DNA of 5,088 nucleotides from Bacteroidota bacterium (GTDB lineage: Bacteria > Bacteroidota > Bacteroidia > J057), in NCBI GenBank assembly GCA_004292985.1, contig RDXT01000482.1:1-5088 (forward strand). Reading direction: 5' to 3'. Below are positions 1 through 5,088 of the stretch, piece after piece. The position numbers and the translations under genes were made by a program. How positions within the stretch are numbered: the stretch's first letter is position 1; every line of letters begins with the position of its first letter. The notes beneath the pieces were generated by a model. It worked only from the letters and a program-made list of their open reading frames with translations. It did not search any database and was not told the DNA's origin.

Positions 1-1160
1 CCTTTGCCTAACTGCCTGCGGTTGAGGTCATTATAGATCAGGCGCAGACCCGATACGAGTACGCCCCGCAGGCGGCCTGTGCCATAGCTGTGCAGCAGCC
101 GCACTTCGCTGGTGTTGCTGTTGAATCGGTCAATATCCACCTGACGGGCAGCGTACCTGCCTGTGAGGAGGTTCAGCGTGTCGCGTTTGTCGGCCGCGCC
201 GATAAACTGCACGCTGCTGCGGTTGCCCTGCAGGTGCGAAGTGATCCATTGCAGATGGGTGTGCGGGCTGGCCTGCCACTCCAGGGTGAGGGAGGAGACC
301 CAGATATCAGGGCTGTAATAACTGCGGCTGCGGCTTGCCTGGCGGGGATCGGCGGCAAACTGGGCATCGTTCAGCGGGCCGGGCAACTGGTAGAGGTAGG
401 TCGAGCGACCGGATTCGGCCTTGAGGCTGAGCCGGGGCGAAAAACGCCAGGTAAGGCTGGCAAACTGCGATTCGCTTTCGGAGCGGGAGTTCTGGCGGTA
501 GCCCTCCGACACGCGGCGGTAGTCGTAGGCCTGCCAGGTAAGGCGGCCTTTGCGGCCCCCTATGGCATTGTACATGCTCAGAAGGCCAAAAGAACCTGCC
601 GTATTCTGATGCTCGAAGGACACAGCGCGGGTGGTATCGGGCGTTCGGGTAACGTAGTTGAGCATGCCGCCAAACATGGCCCCGTATTGCAGGGAAGCGG
701 TGCCCCGCACCAGTTCGATCCGCTCGATGGCCTCCAGCGGCGGGCTGTAATGGCTGGCGGGGTAACCGTAGAGGTCCGAATTGAGAATCACGCCATTCTG
801 ACGCACATTCAGGTCCCAGCTCCGGTGCGGGTCGAGGCCGCGCAGCGAAAAGTTGATCTGGTTGCCCGATCCATCCATGTCATAGACAAAAGCGCCGGGG
901 ATTTTGGCCAGCACCTGACGCACGTTTTTTTCTGCCAGATTTGCCTGTGTCTGGTCGAGAGAAATCAGTTCGCTGCTTTTGCCTGCAATCAGATAGCCTC
1001 TGTGCACATCGGGCAGCGTATCTATGGGGCGAAAGACGGTGCGCCAGTCCCGGATCGTCACTTCTTCGAGCTTGCGTTCAGGCAGGCTATCTTCTGTCTG
1101 GGCAAAAAGGGAGTTGGAGGCCCATAGCAGGGTCAGCAGCACAAGGGTAACATACCGCAT
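1..1160 (-). CDS. FecA-like TonB-dependent outer-membrane receptor (N-terminal part, truncated by window edge)
   Basis: This is an outer-membrane receptor for TonB-powered uptake, most like the Fe(III)-dicitrate/siderophore (FecA, COG4772) group. The start at 1160 gives 386 codons open to the left edge; the rest of the barrel lies outside the window. Residues 1-20 form a signal peptide (MRYVTLVLLTLLWASNSLFA, then Q21). A candidate TonB box, EEVTIRD, lies at about 32-38. The plug domain spans about 75-173: it contains NVRQVLAKIPG, then SLRGLDPHRSW (105-115), and ends with ERIELVRGTASLQYGAMFGG (146-165) and MLNYVTRTP. Barrel strands follow, including the FecA-type stretch YQLPGPLNDAQFAADPRQ (257-274). 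It has neither the N-terminal STN signalling domain of transducing FecA nor the CarboxypepD_reg-like domain common in Bacteroidota receptors, so signalling to a sigma/anti-sigma pair is unlikely. There is no Shine-Dalgarno sequence before the start. The substrate cannot be read from the sequence; ferric citrate is only the nearest named homologue. Confidence 0.93.
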   Translation of the reverse strand, partial: MRYVTLVLLTLLWASNSLFAQTEDSLPERKLEEVTIRDWRTVFRPIDTLPDVHRGYLIAGKSSELISLDQTQANLAEKNVRQVLAKIPGAFVYDMDGSGNQINFSLRGLDPHRSWDLNVRQNGVILNSDLYGYPASHYSPPLEAIERIELVRGTASLQYGAMFGGMLNYVTRTPDTTRAVSFEHQNTAGSFGLLSMYNAIGGRKGRLTWQAYDYRRVSEGYRQNSRSESESQFASLTWRFSPRLSLKAESGRSTYLYQLPGPLNDAQFAADPRQASRSRSYYSPDIWVSSLTLEWQASPHTHLQWITSHLQGNRSSVQFIGAADKRDTLNLLTGRYAARQVDIDRFNSNTSEVRLLHSYGTGRLRGVLVSGLRLIYNDLNRRQLGK

Positions 1161-1165
1161 GTGAA

Positions 1166-1173
1166 TAAAATTA
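1166..1173 (-). promoter_or_regulatory. Weak candidate -7 element for the receptor gene
   Basis: The minus strand reads TAATTTTA, five of the six fixed positions of the Bacteroidota -7 element TAnnTTTG. It lies just before the receptor start, which would leave a leader of only a few bases. At the expected -33 distance there is no TTG, only the T-run of the preceding terminator, so this is a weak call. It is listed because the receptor needs some promoter downstream of that terminator. Confidence 0.22.
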
Positions 1174-1188
1174 AGAAGGGAAAGACAT

Positions 1189-1233
1189 AAAAAAGGCCTC
1201 ATACCCTGCCTTCAGAGCAAAATGTATGAGGCC
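1189..1233 (-). terminator. Intrinsic terminator downstream of the PAP2 gene
   Basis: A perfect 10-bp inverted repeat (GGCCTCATAC at 1224-1233 read on the minus strand, pairing with GTATGAGGCC at 1195-1204) encloses a 19-nt loop. Within the loop a further TGC/GCA pairing is possible. On the minus strand the stem is followed directly by six T residues (1194-1189), which fixes the orientation. It lies 57 nt past the stop of the PAP2 gene and only 28 nt before the receptor start. It should end the barrel-PAP2 transcript. A leader-attenuator role for the receptor is possible but not shown. Confidence 0.85.
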
Positions 1234-1290
1234 CGTTCATCCATGCACTACAAATACTAACTACACTATATCAGATAAGGAGACCGGACC

Positions 1291-2829
1291 TTAATCGGCG
1301 CCGTCCACCTTTGCTTTGTCAACTGCATAGGCCGCTACGGCTTTGCCCTGGGTTTTTCCGGCTTCCGTATCGAAGCGATAGTGAATCCCGGCATATACCC
1401 GCGACATGGAGGCCTCTTCTGCCCAGGCTTCGCAATAGGACTGTTCCTGAGGAAAAATATAGGACAGCACTTCCGCCGCTGCCGCCGAGAAGGTGGAGTG
1501 GCCGGAGGTATAGGCAGGGAAATTGGGCGTGCCGAGAATGGTTTTAAAGCCGGGCATGGTCTGGATCGGACGCGGGTAGTGGTAGTAATATTTAGCATCC
1601 CAGCAGCTGATTCCGGCATCCATAATGGCCATATTCAGATAGGCGAAGGTACGGGCACTGCGCAGGGGGTTAAATTTATACTTCACAATGTAGTCGCTGG
1701 CCAGGCGGTTCCAGTGGCCGGGAGGTGTGTAGGTGCCCAGGCCATCGGACCAGAAATTGGCGATTTTGCGCTGCTCGGGTGTTGGGTTTTTGGCGAATTC
1801 GCGAAGCTCGGCAGCATCGGCTTCAAACTGGGCAGAGCCGGGTGCGGGCGGCGGCACAGGCCGCACAACTACCACATTGGGCACACACCAGAGTTTTACC
1901 TTGCCAAATAAGGGCGTGATTCCCACCGGACGGACCGGTGACTCCTGGTTCTCCCAGTGCCAGCCCAGCCGTGCCTGCGCATCGTCGCGGATCGAGTCGG
2001 AAATCGCTTTGGGGGTCTGGGCTTTTTTCATGCCGTCGCTACCCGCGCGGGCCAGAAACACAGCCGCAACGGCCCTGCCCAGCGAATCGCCTGCCTGAAT
2101 ATCGCTTTGCACATTTACGCCCGCCCATTTGAGGGCATTCTGGTGTTCCAGGGCCTTCTGGGCGATATACTCTTTTTCTAAGGGGAACATGGCCGACAAA
2201 ATGGCCTTGGAAACTGCCGCCACCGTTGCGCCATCCGAAGGGTAGCCGGGCAGGGCATTGGCAGGCAGATGGGTAACAACGCTCGCATCGGCCTGGGCAG
2301 GTGTCGGGCGGTTGTATTGGTTCTTGTAATGCCACACCGCGATCAGCGCGTCAAACTGGGCAGTGCTCCAGTAGGCGAGGGCACGGCTGGCATACGGCGG
2401 GTGAGCGAAGGGGAAATAGGGATAATTACCCGGATTGGCAGGGTCTGCGCCGCTGTAGGTGCCGTCAGCGTTGGGAGAGGCGGGTAAATTGTATTTTGCG
2501 GCCAGGTCGCGGGCGATTTCATTCCAGCGAATGAGGGAGTTGCTGCCCCAATATTCCACTGCGGCCTGTTGTTCTTCAGTTAAAGAAGCAGAAAGGGTTT
2601 TTACCTCGGCGACTTCGGCCAAAAATTCAGCGGAGCTGGCCGCTTCGGGAGCCGGAATGCCGATCTGGGTGGCTGAAGTCAGCAAAATGGGCTTCCACTG
2701 GCCTCCGGTCGCATCGAGAGAGGCATATTCGTAGGCTTCAAAGCTGACATAGTTGGGAAGGTCGCTGGTGCAGGAAGACAAAAGCAGGGCCAGCGCCAGA
2801 AAAAGGGAAGAATATATAAGAGATTTCAT
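1291..2829 (-). CDS. PAP2 / vanadium haloperoxidase superfamily lipoprotein with two tandem PAP2-like halves
   Basis: This is a predicted envelope lipoprotein of 512 aa. It begins with a lipoprotein signal: a hydrophobic segment and lipobox LSSC, with lipidated Cys at 20. This fixes the start at 2829; an in-frame ATG at 2967 would add 46 residues without signal character and overlap the upstream gene. The C-terminal half carries the full active site: K413-x6-R420-P421; TSGH at 441-444 (T replaces the usual P of PSGH); and S476-R477-x5-H483-x3-D487. These residues bind phosphate or vanadate and, in phosphatases, H483 would form the phospho-intermediate. The N-terminal half (about 84-262) aligns with the C-terminal half (about 348-507) but has lost key residues (see findings). 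Two-bundle architecture and size suit vanadium-dependent haloperoxidase-like proteins, although family members can also be acid phosphatases; sequence alone does not decide. It follows the barrel gene by 31 nt, probably in one operon, and a strong terminator follows it. Confidence 0.92.
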   Translation of the reverse strand: MKSLIYSSLFLALALLLSSCTSDLPNYVSFEAYEYASLDATGGQWKPILLTSATQIGIPAPEAASSAEFLAEVAEVKTLSASLTEEQQAAVEYWGSNSLIRWNEIARDLAAKYNLPASPNADGTYSGADPANPGNYPYFPFAHPPYASRALAYWSTAQFDALIAVWHYKNQYNRPTPAQADASVVTHLPANALPGYPSDGATVAAVSKAILSAMFPLEKEYIAQKALEHQNALKWAGVNVQSDIQAGDSLGRAVAAVFLARAGSDGMKKAQTPKAISDSIRDDAQARLGWHWENQESPVRPVGITPLFGKVKLWCVPNVVVVRPVPPPAPGSAQFEADAAELREFAKNPTPEQRKIANFWSDGLGTYTPPGHWNRLASDYIVKYKFNPLRSARTFAYLNMAIMDAGISCWDAKYYYHYPRPIQTMPGFKTILGTPNFPAYTSGHSTFSAAAAEVLSYIFPQEQSYCEAWAEEASMSRVYAGIHYRFDTEAGKTQGKAVAAYAVDKAKVDGAD

Positions 2830-2860
2830 TGGAGTAATAGTTGAAGGGGGTGAAAAAAAC

Positions 2861-3781
2861 TTAGTTCCAGAGGCCAAACTGCCAGGTAAAACCGCCGCCG
2901 ATCTGGGCAGACTGGCCCACATTGCGGCCCTTGAGGACATAACCGCCCGAGGCAAGCAGGCCCACACCTTTCAGAAAAGGCAGATAGTACTGCGCGCTGC
3001 CGCCCACACGGGTGAAAATCATCCGGTTGGAAGGGAAGCCCATGTCCTGGCGACGGATATCGAAACCGCCCAGGGTTTTCAGGCCGTCGTAGCTGGCCTC
3101 GATCCGCAGGGTGTTGTGAAACAGCCAGCTCCCCAGCACCGCTGAGTAGGAAAGGGCATTGGGCACATCTACCTGATTGGTATAAAATCCCTGGGTCGTG
3201 TAATAATAGGTGCGTTCGATGGTGGTAACGCCCCGGTACTGATACCCGGCCTGCACCCGCAGCAGCGGGCCTTTGTCCATGCGGTATTCAAGAATGCCGC
3301 GTACAGAGGCATCGGGACAGCCCAGACCCAGGCTCAAGGGCATATAATCGGAGAGATAATTGGAGGCCGGAAGCGTAAGCCCCAGCACAGCATGGCCACT
3401 CACAGCGCCCGGGCCTGCATTTTGGCGGAAAGCCCGTGCCTTGATCCACAGACCAAAGTCCTGAACGCCGCTCACACCCGCCATCTGGCCGCCGCTGGCC
3501 TCTGTTCTCATCAGCGGAAGGGCTGCAATGACATTGATCTGATCCGTGATACCCAGGGCAAACATAGGCATCAGGGTTTCGCGCTTCAGCACGCCGATGT
3601 TTCCGTTTACCCGCTTGAGTTCACCTTCCCAATATTCATCCCAGGTGTCGTGGGTATAGGTGGCGGCAATACAGATCTGTCCGGCATCCATCATCAGGGC
3701 ATCGGTAGGGGTCTGCGCGAAAGCGGAAGCGGAAAAAATAAGTCCGGAAAAAAGAAGGATTATATAGAAAAAATGTCGCAT
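2861..3781 (-). CDS. Exported outer-membrane beta-barrel protein, MetA-pathway/transporter-like
   Basis: This is a 306-aa exported protein predicted to form an outer-membrane barrel. The start at 3781 (MRHFFY) begins a clear signal peptide, residues 1-22, ending SASAFA before Q23. An in-frame ATG at 3844 would add 21 residues of non-signal sequence upstream and lies beyond the predicted promoter. The mature part alternates polar and hydrophobic residues in many short strands with aromatic girdles, for example ALGITDQINVIAALPLM (75-91), VSGVQDFGLWIKARAF (103-118), GPLLRVQAGYQYRG (171-184) and a C-terminal IGGGFTWQFGLWN. The pattern of a GITD..NV strand, then G-x-QDF-x-L-x-x-KAR, resembles the Bacteroidota 'transporter' proteins assigned to the MetA-pathway phenol-degradation family; that assignment is from memory of the family and moderate. 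Two cysteines (C37, C155) are present. It is the first gene of a probable two-gene operon with the PAP2 lipoprotein. Substrate unknown. Confidence 0.82.
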   Translation of the reverse strand: MRHFFYIILLFSGLIFSASAFAQTPTDALMMDAGQICIAATYTHDTWDEYWEGELKRVNGNIGVLKRETLMPMFALGITDQINVIAALPLMRTEASGGQMAGVSGVQDFGLWIKARAFRQNAGPGAVSGHAVLGLTLPASNYLSDYMPLSLGLGCPDASVRGILEYRMDKGPLLRVQAGYQYRGVTTIERTYYYTTQGFYTNQVDVPNALSYSAVLGSWLFHNTLRIEASYDGLKTLGGFDIRRQDMGFPSNRMIFTRVGGSAQYYLPFLKGVGLLASGGYVLKGRNVGQSAQIGGGFTWQFGLWN

Positions 3782-3793
3782 TTTTTGACAGTT

Positions 3794-3822
3794 TAAAGGT
3801 AGGGTAGATGAATGATGTGCAA
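3794..3822 (-). promoter_or_regulatory. Bacteroidota-type promoter for the barrel-PAP2 operon
   Basis: On the minus strand TTG (3822-3820), an 18-nt spacer and TACCTTTA (3801-3794) match the TTG/TAnnTTTG consensus at five of six fixed -7 positions with near-standard spacing. The -7 element ends only 12 nt before the start at 3781, so the transcript would have a very short leader (sequence AACTGTCAAAAA before ATG), A-rich and without a Shine-Dalgarno, as is usual in this phylum. Confidence 0.45.
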
Positions 3823-3896
3823 TCCCTTCCCATCCGCAGGTCATAGCGCAGGTTAAACTGAGCTACAGACAGCAGCGGGCAGGCACGAAATACAGC

Positions 3897-3913
3897 TTCC
3901 CTTGTGGAGGGAA
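3897..3913. repeat. Small inverted repeat in the 3782-3962 intergenic gap
   Basis: TTCCCT (3897-3902) and AGGGAA (3908-3913) can pair as a 6-bp stem with a 5-nt loop. It lies about 50 nt past the stop of the 167-aa gene, where a terminator would be expected, but neither strand has a T-run after the stem. I record it as a hairpin of uncertain role. Apart from this and the promoter above, I see nothing else in the 181-bp gap. Confidence 0.3.
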
Positions 3914-3962
3914 ATCCGCAAAAAATGAAAATGAAGGGATAGGAAAATACGCAGGGGAAGGA

Positions 3963-4466
3963 TCAACCCTGGGGCGGCGGCACATCTACCGGAAGTGAAA
4001 CATCAGCCACGCGGGTCGCCGCATAGGCTGTCGAAGGCTGCTTATGGCTTGTAGGTTCCTGCCACAGCCTGAGCGAAGACGCATAATGCTCGCTCGTTAT
4101 CTTCTTGATTACCAGCGCATCACGCTCCTGCTCTTCGGAAGAAACAGGCTTGGATTTGGTAATCTGCTTGTACGATACGCTTTGGGCCTCGTCTATCAGG
4201 GTGTAATAATAGAGCTGCCCTCCGAGGCTGATGCTGAATGCCTGGTCGCGGTATGCGATACCCCGCAGCGGCATGTAGGGCATAGGCGTTACTTTCACGA
4301 TCCCCTTTACCCCGTACTCTTCTCCCAGATGCCCGGCAATGGTCTGCTCCAGCGGACTCATGGCAGGCTTCACCTCTACATAATAGGTCTCCTCCAGCAA
4401 CAGGAAACGCTCCGCCCAGCTTACCAGCAGGACGAGCAGTAACATGTATGCTTTGAGTTTTTGCAT
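3963..4466 (-). CDS. Small secreted or membrane-anchored protein of unknown function
   Basis: I do not recognise this 167-aa protein. Residues 1-6 are basic (two Lys) and are followed by a hydrophobic run at 7-18 (MLLLVLLVSWA). This is either a Sec signal peptide with cleavage after A18 (SWA fits the -3/-1 rule) or an uncleaved anchor extending to about L24. The remainder is a compact soluble region with a strand-rich middle (IVKVTPMPYMPLRGIAY at 56-72, then FSISLGGQLYYYTLID at 77-92), a charged helix-like stretch (SSEEQERDALVIKKI, 109-123) and a proline-rich tail ending DVPPPQG. It has no cysteines and no motif I can name. Its coding reality is supported by the well-placed promoter upstream, a signal-like N-terminus and its being the longest frame here with sensible composition. 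The 181-bp gap and second promoter suggest it is transcribed apart from the barrel-PAP2 genes. Confidence 0.75.
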   Translation of the reverse strand: MQKLKAYMLLLVLLVSWAERFLLLEETYYVEVKPAMSPLEQTIAGHLGEEYGVKGIVKVTPMPYMPLRGIAYRDQAFSISLGGQLYYYTLIDEAQSVSYKQITKSKPVSSEEQERDALVIKKITSEHYASSLRLWQEPTSHKQPSTAYAATRVADVSLPVDVPPPQG

Positions 4467-4488
4467 GAATAGCAGAGCAATAGTAACA

Positions 4489-4523
4489 CTAAGTTAGCAA
4501 GGGTTTTTCGGATTTCAAAAAAA
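4489..4523 (-). promoter_or_regulatory. Bacteroidota-type promoter for the 167-aa gene
   Basis: On the minus strand a T-run ending in G (TTTTTTTG, 4523-4516), a 19-nt spacer and TAACTTAG (4496-4489) match TTTG/N19/TAnnTTTG with one -7 mismatch. This is the best promoter match in the window. The -7 element ends 22 nt before the start codon at 4466, giving a short leader of roughly 15 to 20 nt. Confidence 0.5.
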
Positions 4524-4544
4524 TGCTGAATTATCAGGTGCGAA

Positions 4545-4576
4545 TTTTGTGGTATGCATCCTTCATACTAATTTCA
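4545..4576 (+). promoter_or_regulatory. Candidate promoter for the peptidoglycan-binding-like gene
   Basis: TTTTG (4545-4549), a 19-nt spacer and TAATTTCA (4569-4576) fit the spacing of the Bacteroidota promoter; the -7 element keeps TA and TT but lacks the final TG. It would give a leader of about 20 nt before the start at 4606. It is arranged back to back with the promoter of the divergent 167-aa gene in a 139-bp gap. Confidence 0.33.
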
Positions 4577-4605
4577 AGCGTTTACCATCACCACCCCCCT
4601 GTTAT

Positions 4606-5088
4606 ATGCAACTCTCCCAGTCTTCCCTGATCCTCACTGCTGAAAGCCAGGCTGGCAACACCCTCAGCAAACAAAGCTCCAAACCCGCCATTCGTGCCCT
4701 CCAGATTTTGCTGTATAGCCTGGGATACGGCACGGAGCTTAACTGGGACAAATACCGGGCCGACGGGGACTATGGAGGGAGCACCACCGCTGCTGTGCTG
4801 GCGTTTCTGAAGAAAAACGGCCTCCCCGGCGATGGAACCACCGTAAGCCCCGCACTGATGGCCAAAATGAAGGAGCAACAGGCACAGGCCGCCGCCAGCA
4901 ACCCCCTCGCAAGGGTAGGGGACAGCGCACAGGTGATCAACTCCGACAAAAACATCCGCGTGATGGACAGTTGGATCAGCGTGCGCTTCAACAAGCACAA
5001 ACTGGGCGTATATAACTACGGCGAAGCCCTCGCAGAGTCCTTTATCGGGAAAAATGCAGAGTACCTCGTCTCGAAGGGCCTTTCTCCC
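4606..5088 (+). CDS. Protein with N-terminal peptidoglycan-binding-like domain (C-terminus beyond window)
   Basis: The frame is open from ATG at 4606 to the right edge (161 codons, no stop), so the protein is longer than seen. Residues about 25-89 resemble a PG_binding_1-type three-helix domain: KPAIRALQILLYSLGYGTEL (26-45), then DGDYGGSTTAAVLAFLKKNG (53-72) and LPGDGTTVSPALMAKM (73-88). The core signature is x-x-ALQ-x-L...LGY...DGxYGxxTxxAVxxFQxxxGL; here L68 takes the place usually held by Q, and the segment between LGY and DG is a little longer than usual. A linker rich in Ala and Gln follows (90-99), then a region I do not recognise (RVGDSAQVINSDKNIRVMDS and beyond). The N-terminus (MQLSQSSLILTAESQAGN) is not a Sec signal peptide. 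There is no Shine-Dalgarno sequence upstream. Function could be cell-wall targeting of an enzyme or effector; the catalytic part, if any, is outside the window. Confidence 0.8.
   Translation, partial: MQLSQSSLILTAESQAGNTLSKQSSKPAIRALQILLYSLGYGTELNWDKYRADGDYGGSTTAAVLAFLKKNGLPGDGTTVSPALMAKMKEQQAQAAASNPLARVGDSAQVINSDKNIRVMDSWISVRFNKHKLGVYNYGEALAESFIGKNAEYLVSKGLSP

Noticed and set aside
90..1127. 345-aa open frame on the plus strand
   Set aside because: It lies wholly antisense to the FecA-like receptor, whose minus-strand frame has a signal peptide, plug motifs and continuous homology-like wording. The plus frame has no domain character and is a GC-driven shadow.
1161..1290. Riboswitch (for example cobalamin type) before the receptor
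   Set aside because: The gap is only 130 nt and holds a simple terminator hairpin; I see no cobalamin-box-like conserved sequence or multi-stem fold.
1381..1911. 176-aa plus-strand frame opposite the PAP2 gene
   Set aside because: Antisense to the catalytic PAP2 region with all active-site motifs; no recognisable motif of its own.
2830..2967. Possible 46-residue N-terminal extension of the PAP2 protein
   Set aside because: It would overlap the barrel gene and bury the lipoprotein signal. The start at 2829 places the lipobox at residues 17-20 as expected.
2753..3145. 130-aa plus-strand frame spanning the barrel-PAP2 junction
   Set aside because: It overlaps the ends of two well-supported minus-strand genes and shows no domain or start signal.
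3782..3844. Possible 21-residue N-terminal extension of the barrel protein
   Set aside because: It would precede a standard signal peptide and run through the predicted promoter; the start at 3781 is preferred.
4044..4442. 132-aa plus-strand frame opposite the 167-aa gene
   Set aside because: No signal, motif or promoter supports it, whereas the minus frame has a signal-like N-terminus and a good promoter.
4588..4998. 136-aa minus-strand frame opposite the peptidoglycan-binding-like gene
   Set aside because: The plus frame carries a recognisable domain and a candidate promoter; the minus frame is its shadow.

Overview
The window looks like chromosomal DNA of a moderately GC-rich Bacteroidota bacterium, perhaps Saprospiria- or Cytophagia-like; the class cannot be fixed from here. 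Three things point that way. The FecA-like TonB-dependent receptor has plug-domain wording typical of the phylum. None of the five starts has a convincing Shine-Dalgarno sequence. Several gene starts are preceded by matches to the Bacteroidota sigma promoter (TTG / about 19 nt / TAnnTTTG). No mobile element, CRISPR array, tRNA or rRNA was seen.

Layout. Four genes lie on the minus strand and one on the plus strand. Reading along the minus strand from right to left they are: (i) a 167-aa secreted or membrane-anchored protein of unknown function (4466 to 3963) with its own good promoter; (ii) a 306-aa exported beta-barrel-type protein resembling the MetA-pathway/'transporter' outer-membrane family (3781 to 2861); (iii) a 512-aa lipoprotein of the PAP2 phosphatase / vanadium haloperoxidase superfamily (2829 to 1291), 31 nt behind (ii) and probably in the same operon; (iv) a strong intrinsic terminator (1233 to 1189); and (v) the N-terminal 386 residues of a FecA-like TonB-dependent receptor (1160 to beyond the left edge). 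On the plus strand, divergent from the 167-aa gene, a protein with an N-terminal peptidoglycan-binding-like domain starts at 4606 and runs off the right edge.

How they may work together. The barrel, the PAP2 lipoprotein and the receptor are all envelope proteins on one strand, so a small uptake or processing locus is plausible: a surface or periplasmic enzyme that acts on a phosphorylated or oxidisable substrate, beside outer-membrane import components. This is inference from co-location. The terminator between the enzyme and the receptor means the receptor needs its own promoter or regulated read-through.

The most interesting feature is inside the PAP2 protein. Its N-terminal half is a recognisable but catalytically degenerate copy of the C-terminal catalytic half, the two-bundle architecture known from vanadium haloperoxidases. 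I see no clear evidence of an entirely new system in this window.
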